From Ramazzottius varieornatus (taxonomy: Eukaryota; Tardigrada; Eutardigrada; Parachela; Ramazzottiidae): a DNA stretch of 64,000 bases. The DNA is taken from the NCBI GenBank assembly GCA_001949185.1, contig BDGG01000003.1, positions 2,139,580 through 2,203,579 on the forward strand, given 5' to 3'. Numbering within the stretch: position 1 is the stretch's first letter; each line of letters opens with the position of its first letter. The translations under genes and the position numbers were made by a program. The notes below the pieces were generated by a model, which ran no database searches, was not told the DNA's origin, and saw only the letters and a program-made list of their open reading frames with translations. Positions 10,367 to 21,337 of this stretch are shown here, piece by piece.

Positions 10367-13300
10367 CTAATGAGGAACTATCGTGGCGTAATCGGGAACT
10401 CCCGTACCACTGTCTGGAACAAATCGAACAGCAAAGTAACTTAGCAAGCGGAAGACATAACGTGCTCAGGCTTATTAGTGGTGAAGAGGAGAGAAAGCAG
10501 GCTTGTTTGACACTCACAAGGAGGAGCAAGGTATGGCATCGGTTCAGCATATGGCGCGGGAAAGAAAACACTCTGACCAGATTGCCCGTTCCAATTGGGC
10601 GAAGGGAGTCCACCGTACGGACTCATAATGCCGGTTGCACCAGTACAGACAACCGGAGACAGCTGCTCAAGTGGAGTGGGGAAAGATCCGAAGTCCAAGA
10701 AAGAAGCACCTAGAAGAACGAGAGTAGTGTTTTTCAATTACAGTTTTTTCTTCAACCTTGTCAATCAAAAATTCCTCCTCCGGTTCCAGTCAGTTTCGAT
10801 AAGCCACGCTGCACGAACCGTTTTGAGCGAAGGGCGAAGGCGGCTCACGAGCCGTCGGCAGCGTAGGAAATGCCAAAGCGAACCCGTGGTTGAGCAGCGC
10901 GGGAATGATGAGCCCTCCCGTGGAATCCGGGATAGCTGTTACATACATGGAGCCGTCCGTATGCTGCATGATATCCTGTACATCTGGTTGCGGAACCGGC
11001 AATGAGCTCTTGCTGAAGAAGCGTAAGCAAGAAACACGTTAGGCCCATACTACAGTCTCCCGCATTTAGGACGTCGGCAAACGCTTTTATCCGATCGATT
11101 TCCGAAGTGGCGCACAATTTCACTGTTATTGACTGAGGGAGTGCGCCACTTGAAGAGTCGACAGACTGGGTTCTCGACGTGATGCACGCTCTCAACCAGT
11201 AACAATGAAAAGTTCCGCCACTTGAGATCGGAATTTAGCTCATTTGCCGACGTCTCATCGAAACAAGCTTTTTGATCGATATACAGTAGAAAATTGCAGC
11301 TGCATCCTACCGAAAGATGTAACATCCGAACTGAACGGGCATCCCGGAAGCCATCAAAGCGCCTAGGTATGGATCGATCAGGACTTGAGGGACGATGCAG
11401 CGCTGTACTGGATGAACCTCTTGTTGTTGTAGCTGGAAAGGTGGTAGGTCCGCTGGAGCGGGGAAATCCAGACCGACGTTACTGGCGCAGTGGTGCTCAC
11501 GATGTTGTGGTTGCCGTGCAGGAACATTGGCCGTATACCGCTGCTGCTGGGGAACCGGCCCTGGTCGTGGCTTCGGCGGGGTGACTTTCGGGGCACTCTC
11601 GACCTTCTGCTGGTGGACTGTAGCTTCCTGAGGCTTGGACCGCTTGGCCACAACTAATCCACGATTGGCCCAACCTGGAAACAGACGAAATCAAAATTTG
11701 CTGGCATATCTTGCCTTTTGTGTTTCATTAAAGTTCCGTCCTTTTTGTAACAAGAGGACCTAATCAGAGTTTTCGTAGAAAAAGGGCAGAAACAGGAAGT
11801 CGCTAGCTAACTTCTTAAAACTGGTTGGGAAGTTTCTACACAGGGTAAATTTCAGCACAGAACAGTACTGTCCTTCCAGATCTATTCGAACGTACTTCCG
11901 GGTCGGCTCTCACGAGGTAACGGAAGATCGGCCAAGACGCCGCTAGCTATCGCATCGCTGAGGAGCTTCAGAACGATGGCTGGCTCCTTTTCCTGTCCAT
12001 GGATTTGTTCACCCAAAACAGCCTTCCGGGATACATCGATGCTACAGAAAAGTCAAAGGCGTCCTGAAACATCCAACACAGATAAAAATCATAAGATTCC
12101 GACAATAAAACTTACGCGCCGACCGAAGCGATGAAAATTTCAATATCGCCGTTCTCTTTCACTTCCTGGATGAGGCCCGTCAGAGCTTGGACATCCTGTG
12201 GATCGTTTCCGAGGGGGTTGTAGATTATCTTGAAAGAAAGACGAATTATGGCACGTGTGGTACAGTAATCAGACAAACAATGGGCCGTCGGCAAACGATT
12301 TCAGCATGATGATTAGTTAAAGTGGCGCACGTGTGCATTGTTTTTAGTCCAAAGTGTGCGCCACTGGGGAAAACACCAACGTTCAAGACATTTGCCGACG
12401 TTCCGAATATTTTAGATCTGGTACGTACCAGCACTTGTTTTCCGGTAGCGAACAGAGGACCATAAACCCGGCCGGTGTTTCGAAGTATGCGTTCTGTTAA
12501 TTTTAGAAGAAACAACATAATTTAGCAATCGACCTCAACAATTCGCAATAGTTTCGAAGCTGTACGTGCTTCATTAATAGACTGTTCACCTTTCTTCTTA
12601 TCCATCCATTGGTCGAAGTCAACGTTGCGGTAGATCTTGGCTTCGAGTGACTTGGCGACCTTGTATGGAAAGGCAGGTCCTACAGCGTGGTACTCCCTTG
12701 CGATCAACCTAGCTTTCTGGAAGAAAAAATTTGTCCACATCGTTTTGCACTCCATTGTACTGTGAACTCTCAGGTGGTTTGAGCTGCAACCGGGATCGCA
12801 AATCTTACCAACCTCCGAGGTCTTTCCCAAGTCATGCTCGATGCTAGGTGAGCTCTTTGAGCTGGACGGAACAGTCTGCAAATCGAAAGGACCCTCTTCT
12901 TGGAAGTTTTCACTGTCGCCACCCCTAAAAGGACAACGGACCTGCCGCTACGTGTCAAAGTGAGATACAAAAAACTGAGCCTAATCCACCAATGGCAGTT
13001 TTGACTTAGCTAAAGACACAATTACTCTTCTGAGATGGCCGGCAGTTGGGATTCATGATGCAGCATCAAATGTTTCACCACCTCTACCTCCGTGTGGCCC
13101 ATTCCGAGCAGGTCCTTGTACAGGATTTCATAAACGAGAGCTGAAAGAAGTTCGACGGTTAGTGACCGCACGAGGAACTTGAAGAGCCTTGCTGGGCACA
13201 CAAACGTACAGCACCGTTATCTCGAGTGGCGCACCTTCCACTGTTACTGAGTGGTACGGTGCGCCACTGAAAATGAGGATCTTGCACGTTTCGTTCGCCT

Positions 13301-14485
13301 AGCTCCCCAATTAATACAGTACACCTGGATAATGCAGTACCTTGAGCAATCCCACCGTCGATGAGATCATGCTTGGACACAACACTGTCGTAGAAGGGGC
13401 CACCATTATGAACCATAACGACCTACGAAGAGATTCGTGTTCGAACTACAGAACTACAGTATCAGTTAGGTTAATATACATGGCTCGTCGACCAGTGCGG
13501 GATACGACTGTCACCCCGACGGACCTTATCATGGAATCCGTTGTGAGAAATGGCCGTGGGTTCCGTATTCTGGCCGTAGTAGACCAGGAAGTCTCGCCTT
13601 GAGATGAAAACATGTTAAAAAAATCCTTTGCGTAGTCGAAAAGAGTAACGGCGAACCCGTCAGATGACCCAGGAAACGAAAAGACACCTACTTGTACAGC
13701 AGAGACATGGCCTCGATCTCCATGATCGGTTCTCTAGGGGAGAACTGTCAACAAGAAAACCTGCTTCACACAAAAGCACGTGAAGACCGAATGGTGCGTT
13801 ACCTTGAGACCACCGGACAGCAACCCTTCCAGGTATTCGGACCAAGTCATATCCTTGTGATTCTCCTCGAAATCCTACGAAACAAGGAAATGCAGTTTAG
13901 AACTAAGACGTGGGCAAATGAATTGAACCGGATCGCCGCCTAAAGTGACGCAGATTGTTATTCATATTGGCTGAAAGTATGCGCCACTAGGGAAAACGAT
14001 CCGGTCCAGTTCATTTGCCCACGACTGAAACAAGTCTCCGTCCTAATTTCGGAAGAGATGATCAAAATTACGTGGTGGATAAAAAACCGAACTTACCGGG
14101 AGGAACTGCTTAGAATGGCGACGCATGTACCGAGCGCAAGCTTCTCGAACTTTCGGGTGGAAGAACTGACACTCGAAGACCTGTTCTGCCACCACTCGGA
14201 AGACGGAGAAAGCATCTCTGGGGATCCGCTTTTTGTACCTGTGGAATAAGAATCACACAATCAAAAAGAAAACTTCAGGAAGTAGTAGTTATTTCCTGGA
14301 ACGAAGACTCGAGGAAATGAGACTCACAGTCCCTGTTCGTCCATGATATCGTCGATGGGTTCTCGCGGGATACGATGGTGGTGGAATAACGCGCCATGAG
14401 GTCTGCGGAAACGGGGCTGAGGACCGAAATTCCCGCGATGACCATTTCCGGACGGTTCATCCACAGGTTCCGTGGATCGATCCAT
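10367..14485 (-). CDS. OTU/Tudor protein of the OTUD4/ALG13 family, probably catalytically dead
   Basis: The ATG at 14485 starts MDRSTEPVDEPSGNGHR. The first exon ends in DDIMDEQGL and splices to YKKRIPRDAFSVFRVVAEQV (14.1-14.25 kb), the start of an OTU domain. Later exons give DMTWSEYLEGLLSGGLK, IMEIEAMSLLYK, RDFLVYYGQNTEPTAISHNG, HNGGPFYDSVVSKHD and ALVYEILYKDLLGMGH, all in family order. Then come AFPYKVAKSLEAKIYRNVDF (12.6 kb), a Tudor-like stretch with GLIQEVKENGDIEIFIASVG (12.1-12.2 kb), and a long Pro/Gln-rich tail (VTPPKPRPGPVPQQQ). The tail probably ends YATIVPH with TAG at 10367-10369. OTU proteins of this family are cysteine deubiquitinases. Here the usual D-G-S-C is D-A-F-S, and the catalytic His of (G/N)HYD is Phe (PFYD). 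Both changes are read directly. Loss of activity is inference. Introns carry four or five MITEs. The 3' exons are less certain. Confidence 0.82.
11070..11253. mobile_element. MITE family A, compound copy
   Basis: Outer ends GACGTCGGCAAACG and CATTTGCCGACGTC frame two inner modules, AAGTGGCGCAC...GTGCGCCACTTG and GATGCACGCTCTCAACC...CCGCCACTTGAG. It looks like one element interrupted by part of another. Confidence 0.7.
12282..12404. mobile_element. MITE family A copy
   Basis: Ends CCGTCGGCAAACGATT and ACATTTGCCGACG, core AAGTGGCGCACG / GTGCGCCACT, in an intron of the OTU gene. Confidence 0.8.
13195..13312. mobile_element. MITE family A copy, diverged ends
   Basis: Core GAGTGGCGCACC / GGTGCGCCACTG, with degraded outer arms, in an OTU-gene intron. 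Confidence 0.7.
13907..14025. mobile_element. MITE family A copy
   Basis: Ends ACGTGGGCAAATGAATTG and TTCATTTGCCCACG, core AAGTGACGCAG / TGCGCCACT, in an OTU-gene intron. Confidence 0.8.
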
Positions 14486-15148
14486 GGCTGGATACTTCCT
14501 CGCAGACTGAGAGCAGAAACGGATGGAAGGAATATCTGATGAACAGCCTTCTTCGCCGAGGAAAACAGAATGGAAATCGATAGGGAAATGAAGGACTGAA
14601 TCCGTGAAGCCGTGCAACAACCGAAATCTAAAGGAGCTGGAAAGAGAAAACACATCTAAACAAGCAAACCTTTCGTCAGCTTTCGATGAGTTGAATGAAA
14701 GTTTTCCCATACAAAGAAAAACTGAGTCAACTATGAATCTGGGAAAATGAGGCCACAACAGCTGGTGGACAATGGGAAAAGGCAAGACCCTGTTACGTCA
14801 CAAAGGAGCCGCAAGTCCGGTTGCGGCTTTGAGGAAGCAAAGCCGAAGGAGCCACTCCCCTAGAGTCACCACGTGGAGCCATCCGAACCACATTAAGCCA
14901 CAACGAGGGAACGGAAGGAACAGTCGGTGAGGCCTCCAGAGTTTACTCCATCTGAACTGGACAGTGGACAGTAACACGTATCTTGTATCAACCAGCCAGC
15001 ATCTCGAGACTCCGCTTGTACGAAGATCAATCAAAGGAATCCAAGACATTCAGAGAAGGAAATGAGGAAAAGGAGAAAAGACGGGCAAAATAGTCACAGG
15101 GATGATAACAAAGGAACTTCAAGGAATTAATCCGCTAGGTCCTCGATC
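14486..15148. other. Region between OTU gene start and LCLAT1 stop
   Basis: It holds the OTU-gene promoter and the LCLAT1 3' flank. A short palindrome, AAGGAGCCGCAAGTCCGG / CCGGTTGCGGCTTTG, occurs near 14802-14833. No convincing gene. Confidence 0.4.
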
Positions 15149-16938
15149 TTACAGGGCTAATTCTCTTCTAAAGCGAGCTAACTCGTACCGATCGATGCCA
15201 TTCAATTTGAAAGTAATCAAGGTATAGACTATCCCGGCCACAACGAAGTAAGCCAAAGCCAGGAAAGAGGACCATATCAACCAGATCCAGAAACACACGG
15301 CGAAAGACCAGACAATCACTGATAGGTACAGCAAAGGAATATCGTTTAGTCGGCGACCCTGGAGGTTGTCCGAGAAAGCCAGCCGCGAGTAGAACTCACC
15401 CAGCTGGACGTCCTTCCGTGCCCAGCAGTCGAACAGCCACTGCTCCAGCTCTGGTTGCGAGTCGGGAGAAGGGAGTTCTGAGACTGCGTAGCGCTTGACG
15501 TGGAAGTAGATGGACCTGGGTGGTCCTTTGGTGAAAAGGTCCTTCTCGCTCTGGATGATGTCTTCAGGGTACACTACTGCGATGTCGTAGATAGCATCCA
15601 GCAGATCATCTACAAAGTAAAACTGTTAGCTATTTTATCGAAAAAAGAATCAGAGACGGTAGATAAGCGTGAAGAGGAAATGTTACGTCTGATGACCGTA
15701 TCAAGTTGCGCACTGCATAGGGAAAATCCTACTGATAGTGTGCCACTTGATCAGATTTGTGCCGACAGTTAAGCCAGAGCATTCCTAACTTAAGTCCCAA
15801 CTGCTTACTTTTTCGCATTGTTTCGTAAAGGAATGTGAAACCACGAACTCTAGGGTACAGACAGTGTTCAAGCTTTGGTCGACCGTTTGTCAGGGCGAAG
15901 GCGTCACTTCGCCCGCGAGATTTCGGGTTCAAGTCTGTTCCTTCGGGAAACAGCAACATCTAAGATAACACAGAAAATCACAAATTGCAGGTATTCAAAG
16001 ACCAAAAACCAAGCAAAAATTACGTTGACTTTGCGTCCGTCATGCTTGATGTACTCGACGGAATCTTTGAATAGAACTGTAAAAGAGAAACCAGTTAATT
16101 CGTGAATATCGAAGAGGAAGTAAATAGCATCGAACGTGCTTTGGTCGTTCTCCCACTTCCGGTCGAGGAAAAGGAAACCCGCAGTCTGCATCGACCACCC
16201 AGAGCCTGGCAGGAACTTGAGATCCTTCTTGAGAATAATTTTGTGGCGTGGTAAGGCATGAGGGAAGAGTGCGGTCCACAAGAACAACCAGTCCAACCTA
16301 CGACCGGGAAAATCAATGTCATATTGATTACGCTTTACTGCCTTCAAAAATCAATGTACAGCTTCGTTGCGAAGCTAAGCGCTAGTGCAAATATCACACT
16401 AAAGGAGAGAGCTGTTGAGCAAGACAGCAAAAGCATCGCAGAAAGTAAACAACAATGGGCATGCAGAGTCCAAAAGGGCGGAAGATGGACCGACCATAGT
16501 TACCTTGTTCGATGGTTCATGATAATCATCGAATTCTCTGCCGGGTTGATTTCGTCCCCGAAGACCGTGACTTCCACGCCGCACATGATGTGTAGTAATG
16601 CCTGGAAGAACAAGATTAAAATTAAAACGTAAGAACAAACGAAGAATGTGTTATGTGTCTCACCATGCTAAATTGCTAACTAACACTCGATCAACAAGAA
16701 AATAACATAAAAATCATTTTGATGCAACAACACTTACGATAGGATACGACTCCCATACGGCGATAATATGGTCCACCAGCCATCTCCACAGCTTGCGGTT
16801 GATGAGAATCAAAGGTAGGGTAGGAAATAGGACAAAGACAGCTCCGAGCGAACTGCTAAGGATCATCAGTATGCAGAACATGAAACCTCTGATCCTCCCC
16901 AGAACGGGAATTCTGCTAGCTGCTGCAGGGCTCTCCAT
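15149..16938 (-). CDS. LCLAT1: Lysocardiolipin acyltransferase 1 / AGPAT-type acyltransferase
   Basis: This is a membrane acyltransferase of the PlsC (AGPAT) family that transfers acyl groups to lysophospholipids such as lysocardiolipin, in ER or mitochondria-associated membranes. The ATG at 16938 opens MESPAAASRIPVLGRIRGFM, followed by a membrane span (FCILMILSSSLGAVFVLF). The catalytic HX4D motif is split across an intron: NHRTR ends one exon (about 16.52 kb) and LDWLF starts the next (16.29 kb). The acceptor-site motif FPEGTDLNPKSRGRSDAF is at 15.9 kb. The C-terminal exon has GPPRSIYFHVKRYAVSELP and two hydrophobic spans (IVWSFAVCFWIWLIW, FLALAYFVVAGIVYTLI) before the TAA at 15149-15151. 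Length and motif order fit LCLAT1. AGPAT5 is a less likely alternative. Confidence 0.9.
15690..15772. mobile_element. MITE family A copy, strongly diverged
   Basis: AAGTTGCGCACTGC / GTGTGCCACTTGATC and a trailing GTGCCGACAG, in an LCLAT1 intron. Confidence 0.45.
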
Positions 16939-17317
16939 GTTGGTCAGCCTACAGTGCTGTAACGAGGGATTTAGGGCAATCTTCGGATAGATGATCGCCG
17001 TGGAGTGGGGATGACTGGCCGACTGACCGGCTGACAAGCATAGCCCGCCAGAAGAGAAGACTTCAACCGGAAACAGAAAATTCTGTAGAACAGTTACAAT
17101 CAAGAAACTGCGATAACCGAGAAGACTTCTAATACGTCACTTCTTATACCTATGAGTTATATGTATGTTTCCATCAGCTGCGTTCCTACTCATATGTCGT
17201 AACTCGTAACTGAACTTATTGCCGTCGATCTTCCCAACCTCCCTTTCTTGCTTCCTGCAACAGCTTGCCAGAAACAGCGCGGAATCTGGTCGGCAAAGCT
17301 GTACGTACTCAGTTGCA
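16939..17317. promoter_or_regulatory. Shared upstream region of divergent LCLAT1 and MCCC1
   Basis: The two genes start head to head about 380 bp apart, so both core promoters should lie here or in 5' exons. No element can be assigned by eye. Confidence 0.35.
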
Positions 17318-20300
17318 ATGGCCGTCTTAGCAGCTGTGGGAAGAAGAGCGCAGAGGAGCATCCATTTCCGGTGAGTGACTTCGTAACTAACAGCATTCCC
17401 GTCTTGGACAAAATGACGTGCTGTGAACATATTTTGCAGCAACAGGAACTTATTTCATCATCGAACCCTTCATCAAACTACATCTGAAACAAATCAAGCG
17501 CATGCGAAGCCGCAGGCGTCGCCATCCGCAAGTACAAAACGGCTTGTGAAGAAGTTCATCACCTGTTGCTTTCCCTTATCTGCACTGACCGTACGGTCCG
17601 TGCCTCGCCTAGCCATTCAAGAAAACATGTTGCCCTAGGTGGGTTTTCCCGGATACTCATCGCAAATCGAGGTGAGATTGCGTGTCGGATAATCCGGACT
17701 GCGAGGAAGATGGGCATCCAGACAGTGGCAGTATACAGCGAGCCCGACCGGAAGTCGCTCCATGTTGATATGGTACGTTCACTGACCTGTCAGGCACTAT
17801 GTGTGAAACATCGTCTCAGTCGTGTTGCATGTGCTGTACGTCTAGGCTGACCAAGCGTGTCACATAGGACCTGCTTCGTCGAACGAGAGTTACCTGAACC
17901 AGCAAAGAATCATCGAGTCCGCTATGAAGACAGGCGCACAAGCCATCCATCCTGGTTACGGCTTTCTAAGCCAAAGTCCGGAATTTGCTCAGCTGTGTGC
18001 AGGTAGGTCCTTGCTTACCGCTTTCTGCTTGGACTATGGAGTATTTTCATCATTGCGTGATACATCGTAACCTTGGTGTGTTCGTAGATAACGGAATTAT
18101 CTTCATTGGTCCTTCGCCAAGAGCCATTGGCGACATGGGCATAAAGAGCACATCGAAGACTTTGATGGAGAACGCCGGCGTCCCCATCATCAAAGGGTAT
18201 CATGGAGATGATCAGAGCATTCAGAAATTGAAATTTGAAGCGAAGAAGATCGGCTTTCCGGTGATGATCAAAGCATTTCGGGGTGGAGGAGGAAAGGTAC
18301 GATACTGCAGCATTCGGTAACCATCGAATATCTGATATGCTCTAGTCCTTGTGGTTATATTGTTGTAGGGAATGCGCGTAGCGCTGAGTGAGGAAGAGTT
18401 TGAGCAACAACTCGAATCCGCCAAAAGAGAATCGATGAAGTCTTTTGGAGATGACGCTATGCTGGTGGAGAAATACGTTCAGCGACCTCGGTTAGTACAG
18501 ACAAGTGAGAGATTTATTCTGCTAGCCTCCACGCTTTTTCTTCCTTGATGGGGTATCTCTTGTTTCAGACACGTCGAGGTACAGGTCTTCGGAGACCATC
18601 ACGGTAACTGCGTTTACCTCTTCGAGCGCGACTGCAGTGTACAAAGAAGGCACCAGAAGATCATCGAAGAAGCACCAGCTCCTGGTATCAGCGAGGAAAC
18701 TCGAAGATCCATTGGTGAAGCAGCCGTAAAAGCCGCAAAGGCTGTTGACTACGTCGGAGCGGGTACCGTCGAGTTCATCCTTGATCCCGTACGGCACGAG
18801 TTTTTCTTTATGGAGATGAATACGCGCCTTCAAGTCGAACATCCCGTGACGGAAATGATCACTGGCACGGACTTGGTAGCGTGGCAGCTCAAGGTAGCAA
18901 GACCGTGCTCAATGTTGGATTATTGTGAAAAACTTAATGAAAAAAATAGTTGATTGACATTAGGTGGAAGAAAACTTGAGAGGTTACTACTCTAGTTAAT
19001 ATCTCTTAACAAAAGTTTGAGTAGGATTACAGCTATAACTGCTGTTGCTCGAAGGTGGCGGCTGGTGAGCGACTTCCGCTTCTCCAGAAGGACCTCCAGA
19101 TTCGCGGACATTCCTTTGAAGCTCGTGTGTACGCGGAGAACCCTGAAGATAACTTCATGCCTGGTGCGGGTTCTCTAACACATCTCTCCCAAGATTTCGA
19201 CCTGAAAGACTACGGTGGAACCATCAGGGTGGAGAGCGGTGTGCGGCAAGGCGACCAGGTTTCTGTCCATTACGACCCGATGATTGCTAAGTTGGTGGTA
19301 TGGGGAGAAGATAGAAGCTCGGCGTTACGGAGACTTCGAAGCGTTCTTACTGGATACCATGCAAGTATTTTCAGTCCAGTACCTAAAAATAACAGAAAAT
19401 ATTTGCTTGGTTGTGTTGTACAATCCGTGTTCGGCATTGAAAATTATCACAAACACAGTACGTACTTTGCGAGCCTGCATACAGCTACCTGTAAGTTTTT
19501 CACTAGCTCTTAGTATGCAGGTGCGCGATGCGATGTTCATTTCGCAGTTCGATATTATGAGTGGGTTTGTTTCCCCGTAGATCTCGGGACTGTCGACGAA
19601 CATCAACTTCCTCACTCGTCTGTGCGATAACGCGGCTTTCCAAGCTGCCGATGTCAGCACCGACTTCATCAAAGAGCGCCATTCCGAACTGTTCCCCGAA
19701 GGACAGTCGCCTTCGCCTGAACAGCTAGCCGGGGCTGCCGTCGCTTTAAGTATCCAACCGAAGGTTGTCCAGTCAGATGGATCAGCTGCAGCGCGGAATG
19801 ACCCATTTGATACCATCAAGAACTGGAGGTTGAATTACAACCACAGCCATATTGTTAAACTGAAGCAGAAGGGTAAAGAGTACGATGTGAGGGTGATTTC
19901 AAAAGGCGGAAGTGACTACCGAGTGAGCACTAGCGGTAAAGATATGAAGGTCGAAGTCGCTGTTGAAGACCTGAATGGCAGCCAACAGTTCCATATCACT
20001 GTGGATGGCACAACGTCCAGATTCAGCTTCGTCCGCGACCAGGCTAAAGTGATGCTCTTCACTCAGGTATGAAAGTTTGAAGCTCGGCGCACAGAATCGA
20101 CATGTTCGTTCTTCCAAGTGGCGCACGCTTCCGGTGTTGTTGACCGAAAGCATGTGACACTTGAAGAAAACGATCTTGTCGATTGTTTTCCCCAAGTCTG
20201 TTCCGAGCAGAATACTGTAAAGATTCCAGGATAATTTATGGCGAATAATTGAATATTATTCTTCAGGATGGGAATGTTGAGTTCGAAGTTCCCGCCTTCA

Positions 20301-20636
20301 AGTACGAATCTCTCTTGGCGTCAAAAGAAAGTGGCGCAGATGAAGCACGGGCGCCCATGCCGGGTGTCATCGAGAAAGTTATGATACACCCTGGTCAGAA
20401 AGTCGAAGCTGGACAACCTCTAATCGTTATGATTGCGATGAAGATGGAAGTAGGTTTGGTTGTTCGTAATCTTTTGTAGATCTCAATGCTCTTCTGCGTT
20501 TCCATTCTCTTGCTTCTCGTAGTACGTCATCAAGGCACCCAGGGGTGGAGTGATTAAGAAGATCCCCGTGAAACAAGGAGAGAACGTGAAGAAGAATGCC
20601 CAACTGGTCTACTACGAGGATCAAACGGCGTCTTAA
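17318..20636 (+). CDS. MCCC1: Methylcrotonoyl-CoA carboxylase subunit alpha, mitochondrial
   Basis: This is the biotin-carboxylase/BCCP subunit of 3-methylcrotonyl-CoA carboxylase, which acts in leucine breakdown in the mitochondrial matrix. The ATG at 17318 gives [17 protein letters not shown], then an Arg/His-rich exon, together a plausible transit peptide. The biotin carboxylase domain starts [20 protein letters not shown] (17.64 kb) and continues with [19 protein letters not shown], the Gly-rich [16 protein letters not shown], and [18 protein letters not shown] (18.8 kb). Next comes [20 protein letters not shown] (19.1 kb). The C-terminal biotinyl domain has [20 protein letters not shown] and the biotin-lysine motif AMKM (20.44 kb), split by an intron from [18 protein letters not shown]. 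It ends at TAA 20634-20636. No key residue is missing. Introns hold a MITE (20.1 kb) and a palindromic repeat (19.5 kb). Confidence 0.94.
19470..19527. repeat. Palindromic repeat, CACCTGCATAC family
   Basis: GCCTGCATACAG and GTATGCAGGTGCG face each other about 30 bases apart, in an MCCC1 intron. Confidence 0.6.
20085..20195. mobile_element. MITE family A copy
   Basis: Core CCAAGTGGCGCACGC / CATGTGACACTTGAAG followed by AACGATCTTGTC, in an MCCC1 intron. Confidence 0.7.
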
Positions 20637-21337
20637 TGTGGAACGTACAGTAAGAAGAAACAGATAAGTTTTAGTTTTATTGCCTTTAGCCTTGCTCAAA
20701 ATACTCAATCGGTTAAAATCTTGCTGTTAGGCTGAGAGAATTCTCGTTTTAGCGTTTTATTTTAATCTCATGATTGGCGAACTAAGAAACTAACATTCTT
20801 CTCTTGTGCTCAAATTTAGAATATAATGCCCGCATTTTTGAATCTCTGCCTGGTTTTTCCACGTTAACCCCGCGTTAATCACTCCTTATGTTGAGCAAGT
20901 TCTCTCCACAAATGTGCTTTTAAAGACCGGGCAGCCGGAAACGGAAGTCCTTTACCAACACTTCCCGCTATTTCGGGACGGACGATTGTTGCTACGGGTT
21001 ACATGAAATTCCAGAGAGCTTGAGGAGGATGCGCAAGAGCAGACACCGAGCTTGGCGGTAATCAAAGCCGAAAACCGACGAGATCGCACCGAATAGCTTC
21101 GTTGATTTTCTTCTCAAGCAAGGAATTGGTTGTGCATGAAAGCGTTCTTTTATTCTACGGTGAATATTTGATGTGGTCTGGACGGTGATTGGACGGCGTG
21201 GATGTCTTCAGGTATACATACGCAGTGCGAGATTCGAATCCGCCAACGTTGGCCCGAGTACGGAAGATCATTCTTTTCTCTTCCTCGTTTCATTCCGTAG
21301 TCTTGGTTTATATGCATTGTCCGTGGTATAATTGCAG
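20637..21337. other. Region downstream of MCCC1
   Basis: It contains the MCCC1 3' flank and probably the unidentified first exon and promoter of the next gene. No open frame is convincing. Confidence 0.35.
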
